Assembly: GCA_963717955.1 (NCBI GenBank)
Contig: CAVQXR010000001.1
Coordinates: forward strand, 744,001-808,000
Reading direction: 5' to 3'
DNA: 64,000 bases
From: CAVQXR01 sp963717955
GTDB lineage: Bacteria; Actinomycetota; Thermoleophilia; Gaiellales; Gaiellaceae
Below, in pieces: positions 18,974-28,796 of the stretch. Numbering within the stretch: position 1 is the first letter of the stretch; each line of letters begins with the position of its first letter. The notes beneath the pieces are model-generated. The model searched no databases. It saw only the letters and a list, made by a program, of their open reading frames with translations, and had not been told where the DNA came from. Both the position numbers and the translations under genes were made by a program.

Positions 18974-19080
18974 GGCAGTGTGGCTGATCCGCGGGCCGGC
19001 GGTCGTCGTTGAGCTCGCGCACAGAGAGGCCCGCCGGAGCGGGCCTCGCCGTGCATCGTTGTCGCGCCGGACTGTCAGGG

Positions 19081-19809
19081 TCAGACGATGCAGATATTCG
19101 TCTCGTTCCCGAACAGAAGGTTCGCCTGCTGCTTGACCTCAGCCGCCTGGTAGAAGAGCAGGCCGCAGGCCTCATTGCTCGTCGGCGTGTACCAGTTGCC
19201 GGACACGATGTTGCCCTTGACGGTCGCGCTGCCGCCGAACGAGACCTGAATCCCGTTCTGGGCGATGTCGTCGACCTTCCCGGAGCCGGTCACCCAGTTG
19301 TGCTGGATCTTCGCCGACGCGCCGGCACCGCGAACGGTGATCCCGCCCTTCTGGTACGAGGGAAGAACGTTGTGGCTGATCGTGCCCGCGGTGGTGCCGC
19401 TGGTCACTCCGCGGTTCTCGGTCGTGTAGAGGATTCCGACGCCGTGCTGAGTGCCGTCGAACGGCGTGTTTCCGATCTTCGAGATGGCGCTGTTCTTGAC
19501 GTTGACGTTCCTGCCGTAGTTGACGACACCGAAGTACTTGGCGTTCGCGATCGTCGCACCGGTCACGGATCCTGCGGTGGTGTCGGGGCCGTAGTAGACG
19601 CCGATGTCGCAGCCGGTCGCGTCGAGGTTGCCGGTCACATTGCCACCGATCTGCGCGGCCGTCAGGTTGATGTCGTCACGGTAGAAGCCCGTCGGTGTGC
19701 ACCCGACGAGGGGGTTCACCGTGCCGCCGCCCTCAACGGAGATTGCCGAGAAAGCTGTTGCCGGGATTGCAAGCGCAACCAGCAGCAGCAGCATCATGAG
19801 ACGCTTCAC
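19081..19809 (-). CDS. Secreted parallel beta-helix repeat protein
   Basis: About 242 residues from GTG 19809, which has AAAGGTGG upstream; ATG 19830 is a less likely start. A signal peptide (KRLMMLLLLVALAIPATAFS) is followed by a mature protein made of short strand-turn units typical of right-handed beta helices: GNVTGNLDATGC, VTGATIANAKYFGVVNYGRN, VNVKNSAISKIGNT, AKIQHNWVTGSG and ATVKGNIVSGNWY. There is a Cys near each end (VGCTPTG, NICIV). Such proteins are often polysaccharide-active or surface-exposed, but no catalytic residues are recognised here. Confidence 0.7.
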   Translation of the reverse strand: MKRLMMLLLLVALAIPATAFSAISVEGGGTVNPLVGCTPTGFYRDDINLTAAQIGGNVTGNLDATGCDIGVYYGPDTTAGSVTGATIANAKYFGVVNYGRNVNVKNSAISKIGNTPFDGTQHGVGILYTTENRGVTSGTTAGTISHNVLPSYQKGGITVRGAGASAKIQHNWVTGSGKVDDIAQNGIQVSFGGSATVKGNIVSGNWYTPTSNEACGLLFYQAAEVKQQANLLFGNETNICIV

Positions 19810-20133
19810 CTGAAGCCACCTTTCGTTCATGCGCGCGCGGTACGGCCCGCGACTGGTTTCTCGCCGGGATTACGCCCTGCTCTCGGCGATCCGATTCACG
19901 AACGCGACCCCGAAAACGGTTCTCGATCGCGTACGACGAGCGTAGCCGTACCCCGGCCGAAACGGTGTGACCCATTCAGGTCAATCAATTCCGCCGGGAA
20001 TGACCCGATCGTGTCATCTGCGGCTCCGCCGCCCGCACGTACCGTTGCCATGCGAGTCCGGTGCCGAAGCCGGCCACCTCCGGCAAACGGCACACCCCTG
20101 CGGCAGGTGGGGCCTGCCCGGGCTCGCCGTCAC

Positions 20134-20176
20134 TGCGCGAGAGACTCGGTCCCCGAGTCTCTCGCGCAGCCTCTTT
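20134..20176 (+). terminator. Strong hairpin terminator beside the island's left end
   Basis: A perfect 16-bp stem (20134-20149 with 20153-20168) and a 3-nt loop are followed by GCCTCTTTC. No plus-strand gene directly precedes it. It lies about 70 bp outside the left tRNA repeat and may belong to a gene displaced by the insertion. The rest of 19831-20237 holds no gene that I can see. Confidence 0.6.
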
Positions 20177-20237
20177 CAGGGCTTCCGATTCAGCGGCTCA
20201 GCGATGCCGCGATCGAGCCAGCGAACGTCCAGCTCGA

Positions 20238-20285
20238 TTGAGGCTGCGGGGCAAGGATTCGAACCTTGACTACCTGATCCAGAGT
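20238..20285. repeat. Left attachment-type repeat (48 bp, partial tRNA-Gln copy)
   Basis: Identical over 48 bp to 30211-30258, which covers the 3' half of tRNA-Gln from the anticodon loop through the acceptor end plus 6-7 bp beyond. The match stops exactly at 20286. This copy lacks the 5' half and cannot fold as a tRNA, as expected for the far end of an element inserted into a tRNA gene. Confidence 0.9.
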
Positions 20286-20702
20286 TCCGCCGAGCCATCT
20301 CACGCCTTCTCACTGGAGCACTCGAGTGCGGCTTACTGAGGCGGTTTGACCGCGGTCAGGGCGGAACCCATCTCACCCGATCTCACGGGTGCTGTTTACC
20401 CCGTTGTTTACCCCAACGTCGTCTTGCTCTTGGGCCGCGGAGATCACGACTCCCTCGACCAGCCGTCGAACCACGCCGAGCCTGTCTGACAGCTCCGACT
20501 GCGGGTCGTCGTACCCGACGTGCCACGCGGGCAAGTCGGGTACGAGCAGAGGCTGATGCTCGATCCGGCCGACGGGCCGCTTCGAGTCGGTTGCGTCACC
20601 TGGCGCGTCCGAGGTCGCGACGCTGCCCGGATACGGCCGCAATCGCGAGGTTGCCCATCTGCTGGAGAAGCGTGAGCGTTTCCGCCGATCGTAGGGAGCG
20701 GA
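20286..20702. other. Island left end, no confident gene
   Basis: A minus-strand frame of 89 codons (20373-20642) ends in GVNNGVNSTREIG but has no recognisable domain, start signal or coupling. I see nothing else in this 417-bp stretch. Confidence 0.4.
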
Positions 20703-21134
20703 CTATGCCCAGCCGAGCTGCTTCAGCGCGAAGCCCGAGTTCCAGATTTTCGTCATATGGGAGATCCGCGCGTCCGCGAAGTCCATCACGTAGACGTAGT
20801 CCGTGCTCACGCTCTTGCCGGTCGGAGGGCACGGGCCACCCTCGCCCGTGTGCGTGCCGGAGAAGATCCCGTAGACGATGACGTTGTTGCGCTCCTCGTC
20901 GGCCGCGAAGGACTTCACCTCATAGCGGCCATCCGGGATGGGCGAGAGGATGGCCTTCATCCAGTCCGTGTACTGCTCGAGCGTCTGAAGATCGGCGAGC
21001 GGCTCGGCCTGTGCCGAGAACGTTGCGTCCGGAGCGCAGTACTCGCGGCAGCCCTCCCAGCCCTTGCCGGTCTCGCACGCCTCGAAGAACGCCTGGGCCA
21101 CGTCTAGCATCGAGGCCGTCGTCACCGGTGCCAT
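20703..21134 (-). CDS. SnoaL-like / NTF2-fold protein
   Basis: 143 residues. The start ATG 21134 is well supported by a GGAGGAGG site 5-12 nt upstream. The sequence is a single NTF2-like cone: helix MLDVAQAFFEACETGKGWEG, then CREYCAPDATFSAQ, LEQYTDWMKAI, strand blocks VIVYGIFSGTHTGEGG and TDYVYVMDFADARISHMTKI, and the closing WNSGFALKQLGW. The fold covers polyketide cyclases, epoxide hydrolases and many uncharacterised proteins; no catalytic Asp/His pair can be assigned with confidence. It is the first island gene after the left repeat. Confidence 0.75.
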   Translation of the reverse strand: MAPVTTASMLDVAQAFFEACETGKGWEGCREYCAPDATFSAQAEPLADLQTLEQYTDWMKAILSPIPDGRYEVKSFAADEERNNVIVYGIFSGTHTGEGGPCPPTGKSVSTDYVYVMDFADARISHMTKIWNSGFALKQLGWA

Positions 21135-21966
21135 CGCTGCCTCCTCCGCCGGGTGAGGCGGGATCGTATCACGTGATCGTCACGAATATGCACCTAGTGG
21201 AGTGTGCCGTATTCGAACCAGCCACTCGCCTGTAAGGACGGACAGCCGAAACTGTCCTAGGCGCCTAAGAACCGCTTGGTTGAGCGGAATCCAGGCCCTC
21301 GCCGCCTCGCTTCGCGGGCCTCGGATTACCGCGGATTCGGCCGGATTACGGGGGATTTGGGCACTGGAACCGGGCTAGTGCCCAATGACGTGTGCCGTCC
21401 TGCAGGCAGCGACGTAAGCGGCGGGTTGCCGCCCTGGGTGGTGGTGTCGATCGTTTCGTGCTTTGCGCGTCGGGCGGTTGTCGTTTCTGTGTCGAGGTGT
21501 TTGGGGGGACGTGGTCGGTGTGGCTGATGAGGCGGGTGTGGTCGGCATCTCGTCGGCGCTGGAGGCGTTGCGCGGGGAGTTGGAGGAGGCGTGGCTTGCG
21601 AGCAAGCACCATCGCCGTCGTGAACAGGAGGAAGAACGCGATGCCCGCGAGCGCGGCAGAGCGAGGGGTCCGCAGCGCCCCGCGTGCGATCCCCGGTTCC
21701 ACCGCCCCGGCGCGGACTCCCGTCACGGCGCACCGACTCCGTCGGGGCCTCGTCTCGAATCGTCCGAGCCGAGGCTCGGTTGCTGAGCAGGTGCCGACGC
21801 AAACCCAAGCTCTGCTGCGGGGTCGACCCTCCCTCTCCTTGGAGACAATCGACGAGGCGACCCAGGCGCTGCCGACTGCGGGAGCTCCCCTCTCGACTGG
21901 ACGCCACCTTCGACACCATGCACTATCACCTGCACTGCATCCGTCTACCCCAGAGGGAGAATCGCC
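21135..21966. other. Remnant region: possible Trypco2 fragment and truncated membrane-protein start
   Basis: No intact gene. From GTG 21511 about 30 codons (VGISSALEALRGELEEAWLA) resemble the first helix of the trypsin-co-occurring domain Trypco2. The frame then runs into unrelated sequence near 21602. On the other strand, just right of that point, TPRSAALAGIAFFLLFTTAM looks like the N-terminal membrane helix of a different protein, also cut at the same place. A 9-bp inverted repeat TTGGGCACT/AGTGCCCAA lies at 21357-21385. The picture is a junction of two truncated genes. Confidence 0.35.
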
Positions 21967-24335
21967 GTGGGCCAGCCGTTCAAGGGCGTCGTCAACATCG
22001 ACATCAAGGACTCGATCGCCGGACTGGGAGCCGTACACGCAGCCGATCGCGCCGGAGGGCGCGCCGAACGTCCTCTACGTCGTGCTCGACGACGTCGGCT
22101 TCTCGGCGATGGAGCCGTACGGCGGGCTGATCGAGACGCCGAACATCAAGCGGATCGCCGAGCGCGGGCTGACCTACACGAACTTCCACACGACGGCGCT
22201 GTGCTCGCCGACGCGCTCGTGCCTGCTGACCGGCCGCAACCACACGACCAACGGCATGGCCTGCATCACCGAGGCGACGTCCGGGCTTCCCGAACGCGAA
22301 CGGCCACATCCCGTTCGAGTGCGCGAACATCGCCGAGGTGCTCGGCGAGCGCGGCTGGAACACCTACATCGTCGGCAAGTGGCACCTGTGCGCCGAGGAC
22401 GAGATGAACCTCGCCTCGTCGAAGCGCCAGTGGCCGCTCGGCCGCGGCTTCGAGCGCTTCTACGGCTTCCTCGGCGGCGAGACGAACCAGTGGTATCCCG
22501 ACCTCGTCTACGACAACCATCCGGTCGCGCCGCCGAGCTCGCCCGAGGAGGGCTACCACCTCACGGTCGACCTCACCGACAAGGCGATCGAGTTCATCCA
22601 GGACGCGAAGGCGATCGCGCCGGACAAGCCGTTCTTCCTCTACTACTGCCCCGGCGCCGCGCACGCGCCGCACCACGCGCCGAAGGAGTGGGCCGACAAG
22701 TACAAGGGCAAGTTCGACATGGGCTACGAGGCCTACCGCGAGCTCGTGTTCGAGCGCCAGAAGCAGCTGGGCATCATCGCCCGAGGGCGCCGAGCTGTCG
22801 CCGATCAACCCGTACGCGGACGACGACGAGCCACGACGGCAAGCCGTGGTCGCGAGCTCGACCGCGTGCGGCCCGTGGGACTCGCTCTCCGACGACGAGA
22901 AGCGGCTGTTCTGCGCGGATGGCCGAGGTGTACGCCGGCTTCCTCAGCCACGCCGACCACGAGCTCGGGCGGCTGCTCGACTACCTCGAGGAGAGCGGCC
23001 AGCTCGACAACACGATCATCGTGCTCGTCTCCGACAACGGCGCCTCCGGCGAGGGCGGCCCGAACGGCTCGGTCAACGAGAACAAGTTCTTCAACGGCAT
23101 CCCCGACACGATCGAGGAGAACCTCAAGCACCTCGACGAGCTCGGCAGCCCGACGACCTACAACCACTACCCGACCGGCTGGGCGTGGGCGTTCAACACG
23201 CCGTTCAAGCTGTGGAAGCGCTACGCGAACTACGAGGGCGGCACCGCCGACCCGCTGATCGTCTCCTGGCCGCAGGGCATCGCGGCCGGCGGCGAGATCC
23301 GCCGGCAGTACACCCACGCGGTCGACATCGTGCCGACGCTGCTACGAGTGCCTCGGCGTCGAGCTGCCCGACGTCGTCAACGGCTACACGCAGAAGCCGA
23401 TCGAGGGCGTCAGCTTCGCCGCGACGCTTCGACGACGCCGACGCGCCGACGCGGCAAGCAGACGCAGTTCTACTCGATGCTCGGCACGCGGGCGATCTGG
23501 CACAAGGGCTGGAAGGCGGCGACCGCGGTCCCGGCCGCGCCCGACGTCGTGGGGCGACTTCCACCAGCAGCGCTGGGAGCTGTTCGACACCGACGACCGA
23601 CCCGAGCGAGTGCCACGACCTCGCCGCGCGAGCACCCCGAGAAGCTGCAGGAGCTGATCGCGCTGTGGTGGGCCGAGGCGGGCAAGTACCAGGCGCTGCC
23701 GCTCGAGTCGCGCGGCGCGCTCGAGATCCTCGGCACCGAGCGGCCGCAGCTCGTCGAAGCCGCGCAACCGCTACGTCTACTACCCCGGCGGCGCCGAGGT
23801 GCCCGAGTCGGTCGCCCCGAACATCCGCAACCGCTCCTACACGATCGCCGCCGAGGTGGAGATCGAGACGCCGGAGGCCGGCGGCGTGCTCTTCTCGCAG
23901 GGCTCGCGCTTCGGCGGCCACGCGCTCTACGTCAAGGACGGCAAGCTCAAGTACGTCTACAACTGTCGTCGGCGAGCACGTCCAGATCGTCGAGTCCGAC
24001 GAGACGATCCCGACCGGCCACGTCGTCCTGTCGGCCATCGTTCGAGCGCGAGGGCGACGACGATGCCGACCGCAGGGCACGCTCACGCCTCCACATCCGC
24101 GACCAGGCAGGTCGGCGAGGCGACGATCATGACCCAGCCCGGCAAGTTCGGGCTCGGCGGCGACGGCCTCGTCGTCGGCCGCTCCGGCGCCGAGCCGGTC
24201 ACCGACGACTACGCCGGGCGAGCGCCCGTGGCCGTTCGTCGGCGGCACGATCAAGCGGGTCGTCGATCGACGTCAGCGGCGAGCCGTTCGTCGACCTCGC
24301 CGCAGGAGGCGCGCGCGGCGTTCGCCCGCCAGTGA
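21967..24335 (+). pseudogene. Arylsulfatase (Cys-type, type I), 23 single-base +1 frame breaks
   Basis: About 781 residues after removing 23 single bases; 2369 nt minus 23 is divisible by 3, supporting the count. Sulfatases hydrolyse sulfate esters. The formylglycine motif CSPTRS lies in TTALCSPTRSCLLTGRNHTT, metal Asp pair in VLYVVLDDVGFSAM, and the remaining family blocks are all present (GKWHLC, LGRGFERFYGFLGGETNQWY, CPGAAHAPHH, SDNGASGEGGPNGS, SWPQGIAAGGEIR, EIETPEAGGVLFSQGSRFGG). Breaks lie near 22021, 22286, 22779, 22831, 22853, 22872, 22915, 23342, 23427, 23455, 23555, 23595, 23629, 23753, 23964, 24040, 24062, 24072, 24088, 24101, 24219, 24265 and 24302. Start GTG 21967 has AGAGGGA upstream. 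The maturase gene follows. Confidence 0.85.
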
Positions 24336-24353
24336 GCACGATCTGATCGGGCG

Positions 24354-25767
24354 GTGGGGACGGAACACGCACTGGAGGTGCCGGCGGTGCCGAATGCACC
24401 GCCGGCCTTCCACCTGCTCGCGAAGCCGACGGGGGCGGTCTGCAACCTCGACTGCTCGTACTGCTTCTTCCTCTCGAAGGAGATGCTGTACCCGGGCTCG
24501 CGGTTCCGGATGGCGGACGAGCTGCTGGAGGCGTATCTCGCGCAGCTGATCGAGGCGCACGCGACCGTGCCCGAGGTGACGATCGCGTGGCAGGGGGGCG
24601 AGCCGACGCTGATGGGGGTCGAGTTCTTCCGGCGCTCGGTCGAGCTCGCCGAGCGGTACCTGAAGCCGGGGCAGCGGGCCGTGTACACGATCCAGACGAA
24701 CGGGACGCTGCTCGACGAGGAGTGGGCGGCATTCTTCAAGGAGCACGATTTCCTGGTCGGGATCTCGATCGACGGGCCACGGGAGCTGCACGACGCCTAC
24801 CGGGTGAACAAGGGCGGCAAGGGGTCGTTCGACCAGGTGATGTGCGGGCTCGACCACCTGAAGAGTGCGGGGGTCGAGTGGAACGCGCTGACGACGGTGC
24901 ATGCTGCGAACGGCGACCGCGGACTCGAGGTGTACCGCTTCCTGCGCGACGAGTGCGGCGCACGCTTCGTGCAGTTCATCCCGATCATCGAGCGGGTCGC
25001 CGAAGCTGCCGACGGGGAGGTGCCCTGGTCGTCGTGGCGTGATCGCCCGCTATACGTGCAGGAGGGCGACCTGGTCACGAACCGGTCGATCGGCGGCGAG
25101 CAGTACGGCCGGTTCCTTGTCGACGTGTTCGAGGAGTGGGTGCGCCGCGACGTCGGCGAGGTGTACGTGCAGATGTTCGACGTCGCGCTCGCCAACTGGG
25201 TCGGTGAGCCGCCCGGCCTGTGCGTGCACTCGGAGACGTGCGGGCTCGCGCTCGCGCTCGAGCACACCGGTGACCTCTACTCGTGCGACCACTTCGTCGA
25301 GCCACGCCACCTGCTCGGAAACATCACCGAGCACCGCATGCTCGAGCTCGTCGCATCGCCGCAGCAGCGGCGAGTTCGGGCTCGCCAAGCGCGAGACGCT
25401 GCCGCGCTACTGCCTCGAGTGCGACGTGCGTTTCGCCTGTCATGGCGGCTGCCCCAAGGACCGCTTCATGCGCACACCCGACGGCGAGCCGGGCCTCAAC
25501 TACCTGTGCCCCGGCTTCAAGGCGTTCTTCCACCACGTCGACCGACCGATGCGAACGATGGGCGAGCTGCTGCGCCAGGGCCGCGCTCCGTCCGAGATCA
25601 TGCACCAGTACGCCGCCGCCGACGCTCGGCGCGGCCGCAACGACCCCTGCACCTGCGGCAGCGGCAGGAAGTGGAAACACTGCCACGGGTCCGTTGGCAA
25701 CCTTGCTGTCCCCGAGTATCAGCAGACCGCTAGACCCGCTCTTCCATCCGAAGAACGCTCGACCTAG
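24354..25767 (+). CDS. Anaerobic sulfatase-maturating enzyme (radical SAM/SPASM) with C-terminal SEC-C motif (one +1 frame break)
   Basis: Radical SAM enzyme that converts the sulfatase active-site Cys (or Ser) to formylglycine using three 4Fe-4S clusters. The SAM motif is CNLDCSYCFFL, followed by AWQGGEPTLMG. Auxiliary-cluster cysteines include PPGLCVHSETCGLALAL, LYSCDHFV, YCLECDVRFACHGGCPKDRF and YLCPGF. One extra base near 25371 separates SPQQR from EFGLAKRE. After the SPASM region the protein ends in GRNDPCTCGSGRKWKHCHG, a SEC-C zinc motif not part of the core enzyme. It lies 18 bp after the sulfatase, so they form an operon; the sulfatase's CSPTR motif fits this maturase. Confidence 0.9.
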
Positions 25768-25768
25768 C

Positions 25769-26805
25769 TGTAGGAGCCAGGAGCGTTGTTCCATCCGGGC
25801 CTCCTTGGAGGCTGGGGGTGTCGAAGCCACCCAGTTCCAAGGAGGACCCGGATGAGGCTGCACGGTAACGCCCGCACCTGTCTGCACAGCCGCTCGCTGA
25901 TGGTGCGCCGCGTGCTTGAGGAAGGTTGGACGCTCGCGCAGGCGGCCGAGGCCGCCGGCGTGAGCGTGCGCACGGTCTCGAAGTGGCTTGCTCGCTTCCG
26001 CGCCGAGGGCGGCGACGGGCCTGGTCGATCGTTCCTCGGCGCCGTGCGTTGTTCCGCATCGCACGCCCGAGCGAGCGGGTGGAGCTGATCGTGCTGCTGC
26101 GCCGGTTGCGGATGACCGGGGCGGAGATCGCCGAGACGCTGGCGATGCCGCTCTCGACGGTCTCGGCGCGTCCTCGACCCGGATCGGGCTCGGCAAGCTG
26201 TCGCGGCTCGAGCCGCCCGAGCCAGCGAACCGCTACGAGCGCAAGCGGCCGGGCGAGCTCGTCCACATCGACGTCAAGAAGCTCGGCCGGATCGGCCGCG
26301 CCCGGCCACCGCGTCAACGGCGACCGCCGCACGCGCAGCCGCGGGATCGGCTGGGAGTTCGTGCACGTCTGCGTCGACGACGCGACCCGGCTCGCCTACG
26401 TCGAGGTGCTCGACGACGAGAAAGCCACGACCGCGGTCGGCTTCCTACGCCGTGCCGTCGCTCACTTCCGCGCTCACGGCATCCGCGTCGAGCGGGTGAT
26501 GACCGACAACGGCTCCTGCTACGTCTCGATCGTGCACGCACTCGCCTGCAAGGCCCTCGGGATCAAGCACCTGCGCACCCGCCCCTACCGGCCACGCACC
26601 AACGGCAAGGCCGAGCGCTTCATCCGCACGCTGCTCGGCGGCTGGGCCTACGGCGCCATCTACGGCACCTCCGACGAACGACGCCGCGCACTCACCGGCT
26701 GGCTCGACTTCTACAATCGCCGCAGACCACACGGCTCCCTCGGCCACCAACCACCGCTCCAGCGGCTGGAAGCCCTCACGAGGAACAACCTGGCTGGGTC
26801 CTACA
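25769..26805 (+). mobile_element. IS481-family insertion sequence, 1037 bp (damaged)
   Basis: Imperfect 24-bp terminal inverted repeats (25769-25792 and 26782-26805; 19 of 24 positions match) start with TGTAGGA and end in TCCTACA, the TG...CA ends of IS481. The left flank is CCTAGC (25763-25768), a fit to the NCTAGN target of IS481. The right flank GGCCCC does not match, so the target duplication is lost and the right side was probably rearranged. Confidence 0.8.
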
Positions 26806-26816
26806 GGCCCCGATGA
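25852..26816 (+). pseudogene. IS481-family transposase with five +1 frame breaks
   Basis: About 319 residues after correction (965 nt minus 5 is divisible by 3). The N-terminal HTH reads MRLHGNARTCLHSRSLMVRR ... AAEAAGVSVRTVSKWLARFR. The DDE integrase core has HIDVKKLGRI (first D), VMTDNGSCYVS (second D) and PYRPRTNGKAERFIRTLL (E), with the closing YNRRRPHGSLG. Extra bases lie near 26030, 26072, 26169, 26176 and 26300, all in the front half; the DDE half from 26301 on is clean. GGAGG stands 7 nt before ATG 25852. The stop lies 9 bp outside the right inverted repeat. Confidence 0.85.
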
Positions 26817-26843
26817 CAAGAAGCTTGTTCACTCGTGCCTCCT

Positions 26844-27618
26844 TCAGGCCACCACGGGTTCTCGTTGGCCGGGGTCGAGCGCGAACTCGCGGCCGAGGCG
26901 GTAGGCGAGATCGAGATAGCCAAGGCGGGTGCTGTCATCCACCGCACCCACGGCGTAGAAGTAGACGTGCTGGGCCTCCTTGACCCCGGCCATTTTGAGT
27001 CCCCAGTCACACAGGATCGTGTCGAACGCCTGCTGCCATCCCTTCTCGTACTCGGCCTGGGTGAAGAACGTCGGGGTGATGACCAGCCCCTTCTGTTGGG
27101 TCAGCAGCGGCACCCTCCCCTCGAGGTGCCCGTCCCAGCCCTCCCGCGTCAGCGTGTAGGCGAAGCCGTACGCGAACACCCGCTCAAACCACCCCTTGAG
27201 GATCGCCGGAACCCCCATCCAGTAGACCGGCGCGATGAAGATCAGGCCCTCCGCCCGCGCGACCTTCTCCTGATGGAGCCGCACGTCCTTCGGGGTTCGC
27301 TTCCCGAGCGCCTCGACGATCTCGCGAGGCGGTCTTGCCTTGCATCCACAGCTTCGCGACCGCCCGCCGACCAGGGCCCCCTGCGCGCGCCAGCAAAGCT
27401 TCCTTGAGATCCGCCTGCTCGATCAGCTCGTCCGGCAGCGACTCGTGCATGAACTGGTTGTAGTCGCGGTCCCTGAACACCGGGTCGAACCCGATCGCGT
27501 GCAGGTCGATCACCTCGTAGCTGTGCCCGCCATCCCGCAAGCCCCTCGTCACCTGCTCCAACGCCGCATGGCAGAACGAGGCAGGATTCGGGTGCGCATA
27601 TACGACGAGAACTCTCAC
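26844..27618 (-). CDS. NAD(P)H dehydrogenase (quinone), flavodoxin-like fold (one +1 frame break)
   Basis: About 257 residues from GTG 27618 after removing one base near 27325 (775 nt = 3n+1). The opening VRVLVVYAHPNPASFCHA is the FMN/FAD phosphate-binding strand of the NQO1/KefF family. FIAPVYWMGVPAILKGWFER is the family's catalytic-face block, followed by FAYGFAYTL. These enzymes reduce quinones by two electrons in the cytoplasm. The break lies between QGKTAS and EIVEALGKRTPKDV. It is the minus-strand neighbour of the IS481 element. Confidence 0.85.
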
Positions 27619-27869
27619 CGGCGACCCCCCACGAGGGAACCCGACCACCATACGCCCGCGCCATCAGAGCCGAATCGGGGCCGACGCCGATCCGTGCTGC
27701 GGGTTTCCCGAGGAGCTCCCAACGACCGTGCCCACCGGTCACTGATCCTCACGGCCGGGACTCTCGTGGCTGTTGCGGACATACCACAGCGGTGGATCAG
27801 CGCCCACCCCGATGCCTGGAGAGCGCCGACGGCGTAGGCTCGGCGTGGCTTAGGAAGGAGTTGATCACC

Positions 27870-28247
27870 GTGCCGACCGAGACCTTCACGAAGAACGGAC
27901 GGACGGCGTCGCAGCCGCTTCCGCCCGCCACGCCTGACGACGAACTGCGCCAGTGGGCACGCAAGCACGTCGAGCGCGTCCACCGGCTGAAGCTCCATGC
28001 CGCCGGGTTCGTGCTCGGGATGCTCGTGCTGACGCCCATCTGGGCGCTCATCGAATGGCAGGACAACGGCAGCTTCGAACGCTGGAGCAACAACAGCAAC
28101 CCCGGCGACTGGGAGCCGTGGATCCTCTACGCCGCCCTCGTCTGGGTCCTGCTTCTCGGCATCGAAGCCCTGAAGGTGTACTTCGACCGGCCAACCACCG
28201 AGGCAGAGATCGACCGCGAACTCAGCCGACGGACAAAGCGCGACTAG
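27870..28247 (+). CDS. 2TM-domain membrane protein
   Basis: 125 residues from GTG 27870, chosen because GAAGGAG stands 9 nt upstream. After a polar lead of ~45 residues, the segment WARKHVERVHRLKLHAAGFV leads into two hydrophobic helices (AAGFVLGMLVLTPIWALIEW and PWILYAALVWVLLLGIEALK) joined by a Ser/Asn-rich loop. The end is charged (AEIDRELSRRTKRD). This matches the small '2TM domain' family, often fused to kinases in other bacteria. Function unknown. Confidence 0.65.
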   Translation: MPTETFTKNGRTASQPLPPATPDDELRQWARKHVERVHRLKLHAAGFVLGMLVLTPIWALIEWQDNGSFERWSNNSNPGDWEPWILYAALVWVLLLGIEALKVYFDRPTTEAEIDRELSRRTKRD

Positions 28248-28334
28248 CCTCCCGCGGCAGCAGAAGGCCATCGGAGCATGGGCACTCCCTTGTCCGGACG
28301 CCCACCATCCGACGCTCGTCCGCCCCCACCCGAC

Positions 28335-28796
28335 CTATCCACCGATCTCGTCCTGCTCCAACTGCTCCCGGAGACGCTGGAGGTCATGCCGCAGCCCCTT
28401 GCGAAGCGAAGCAGCAACGATGGGCCGCAGCAGTCGCGTCGCGCCCGTCAGCGTGAGCGAAACCTGATACGTGAACACCGCTTCCGAGCTCGAGCCGTTC
28501 GCGACGACTGCCCGCCCTCCCTCGACCTTGCCTGTCGTCCCCGACCCGGAGAAGCGATACGACATCCCGGGGCCGACCTCGGTCACCGTCGAGTCGGTCA
28601 CGTAATCACGCCCGCCCTTGCGGAGCACCTCGTGGACGCGCGTCCCGACCGCGGGTGGGCCGGGAGGGTCAGGTGTCATCTCCGTGATATCGGGCCGCCA
28701 GAGACCGTCGCTCGAGTAGTCACAAACCGTCGCCCACACGACCTCGGGGGATCGTCGAACGGTCACTGACTCCTCGATGTGAATTGGGCGCGACAT
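28335..28796 (-). CDS. SRPBCC-family (START/polyketide cyclase-like) protein
   Basis: 153 residues with the START-like helix-grip pattern: HIEESVTVRRSPEVVWATVC at the N-terminus, GLWRPDITEMTPDPPGPPAV, GTRVHEVLRKGGRDYVTDST, and the closing amphipathic helix ATRLLRPIVAASLRKGLRHD with LQRLREQLEQDE. The family forms a hydrophobic pocket for lipids or aromatics. There is no obvious catalytic residue. It lies alone in the island between a 2TM gene and a gene-free 267-bp stretch. Confidence 0.75.
   Translation of the reverse strand: MSRPIHIEESVTVRRSPEVVWATVCDYSSDGLWRPDITEMTPDPPGPPAVGTRVHEVLRKGGRDYVTDSTVTEVGPGMSYRFSGSGTTGKVEGGRAVVANGSSSEAVFTYQVSLTLTGATRLLRPIVAASLRKGLRHDLQRLREQLEQDEIGG

Noticed and set aside
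20238..20285. A second functional tRNA-Gln
   Set aside because: Only the 3' half is present; the sequence that follows does not pair with the acceptor or D arm.
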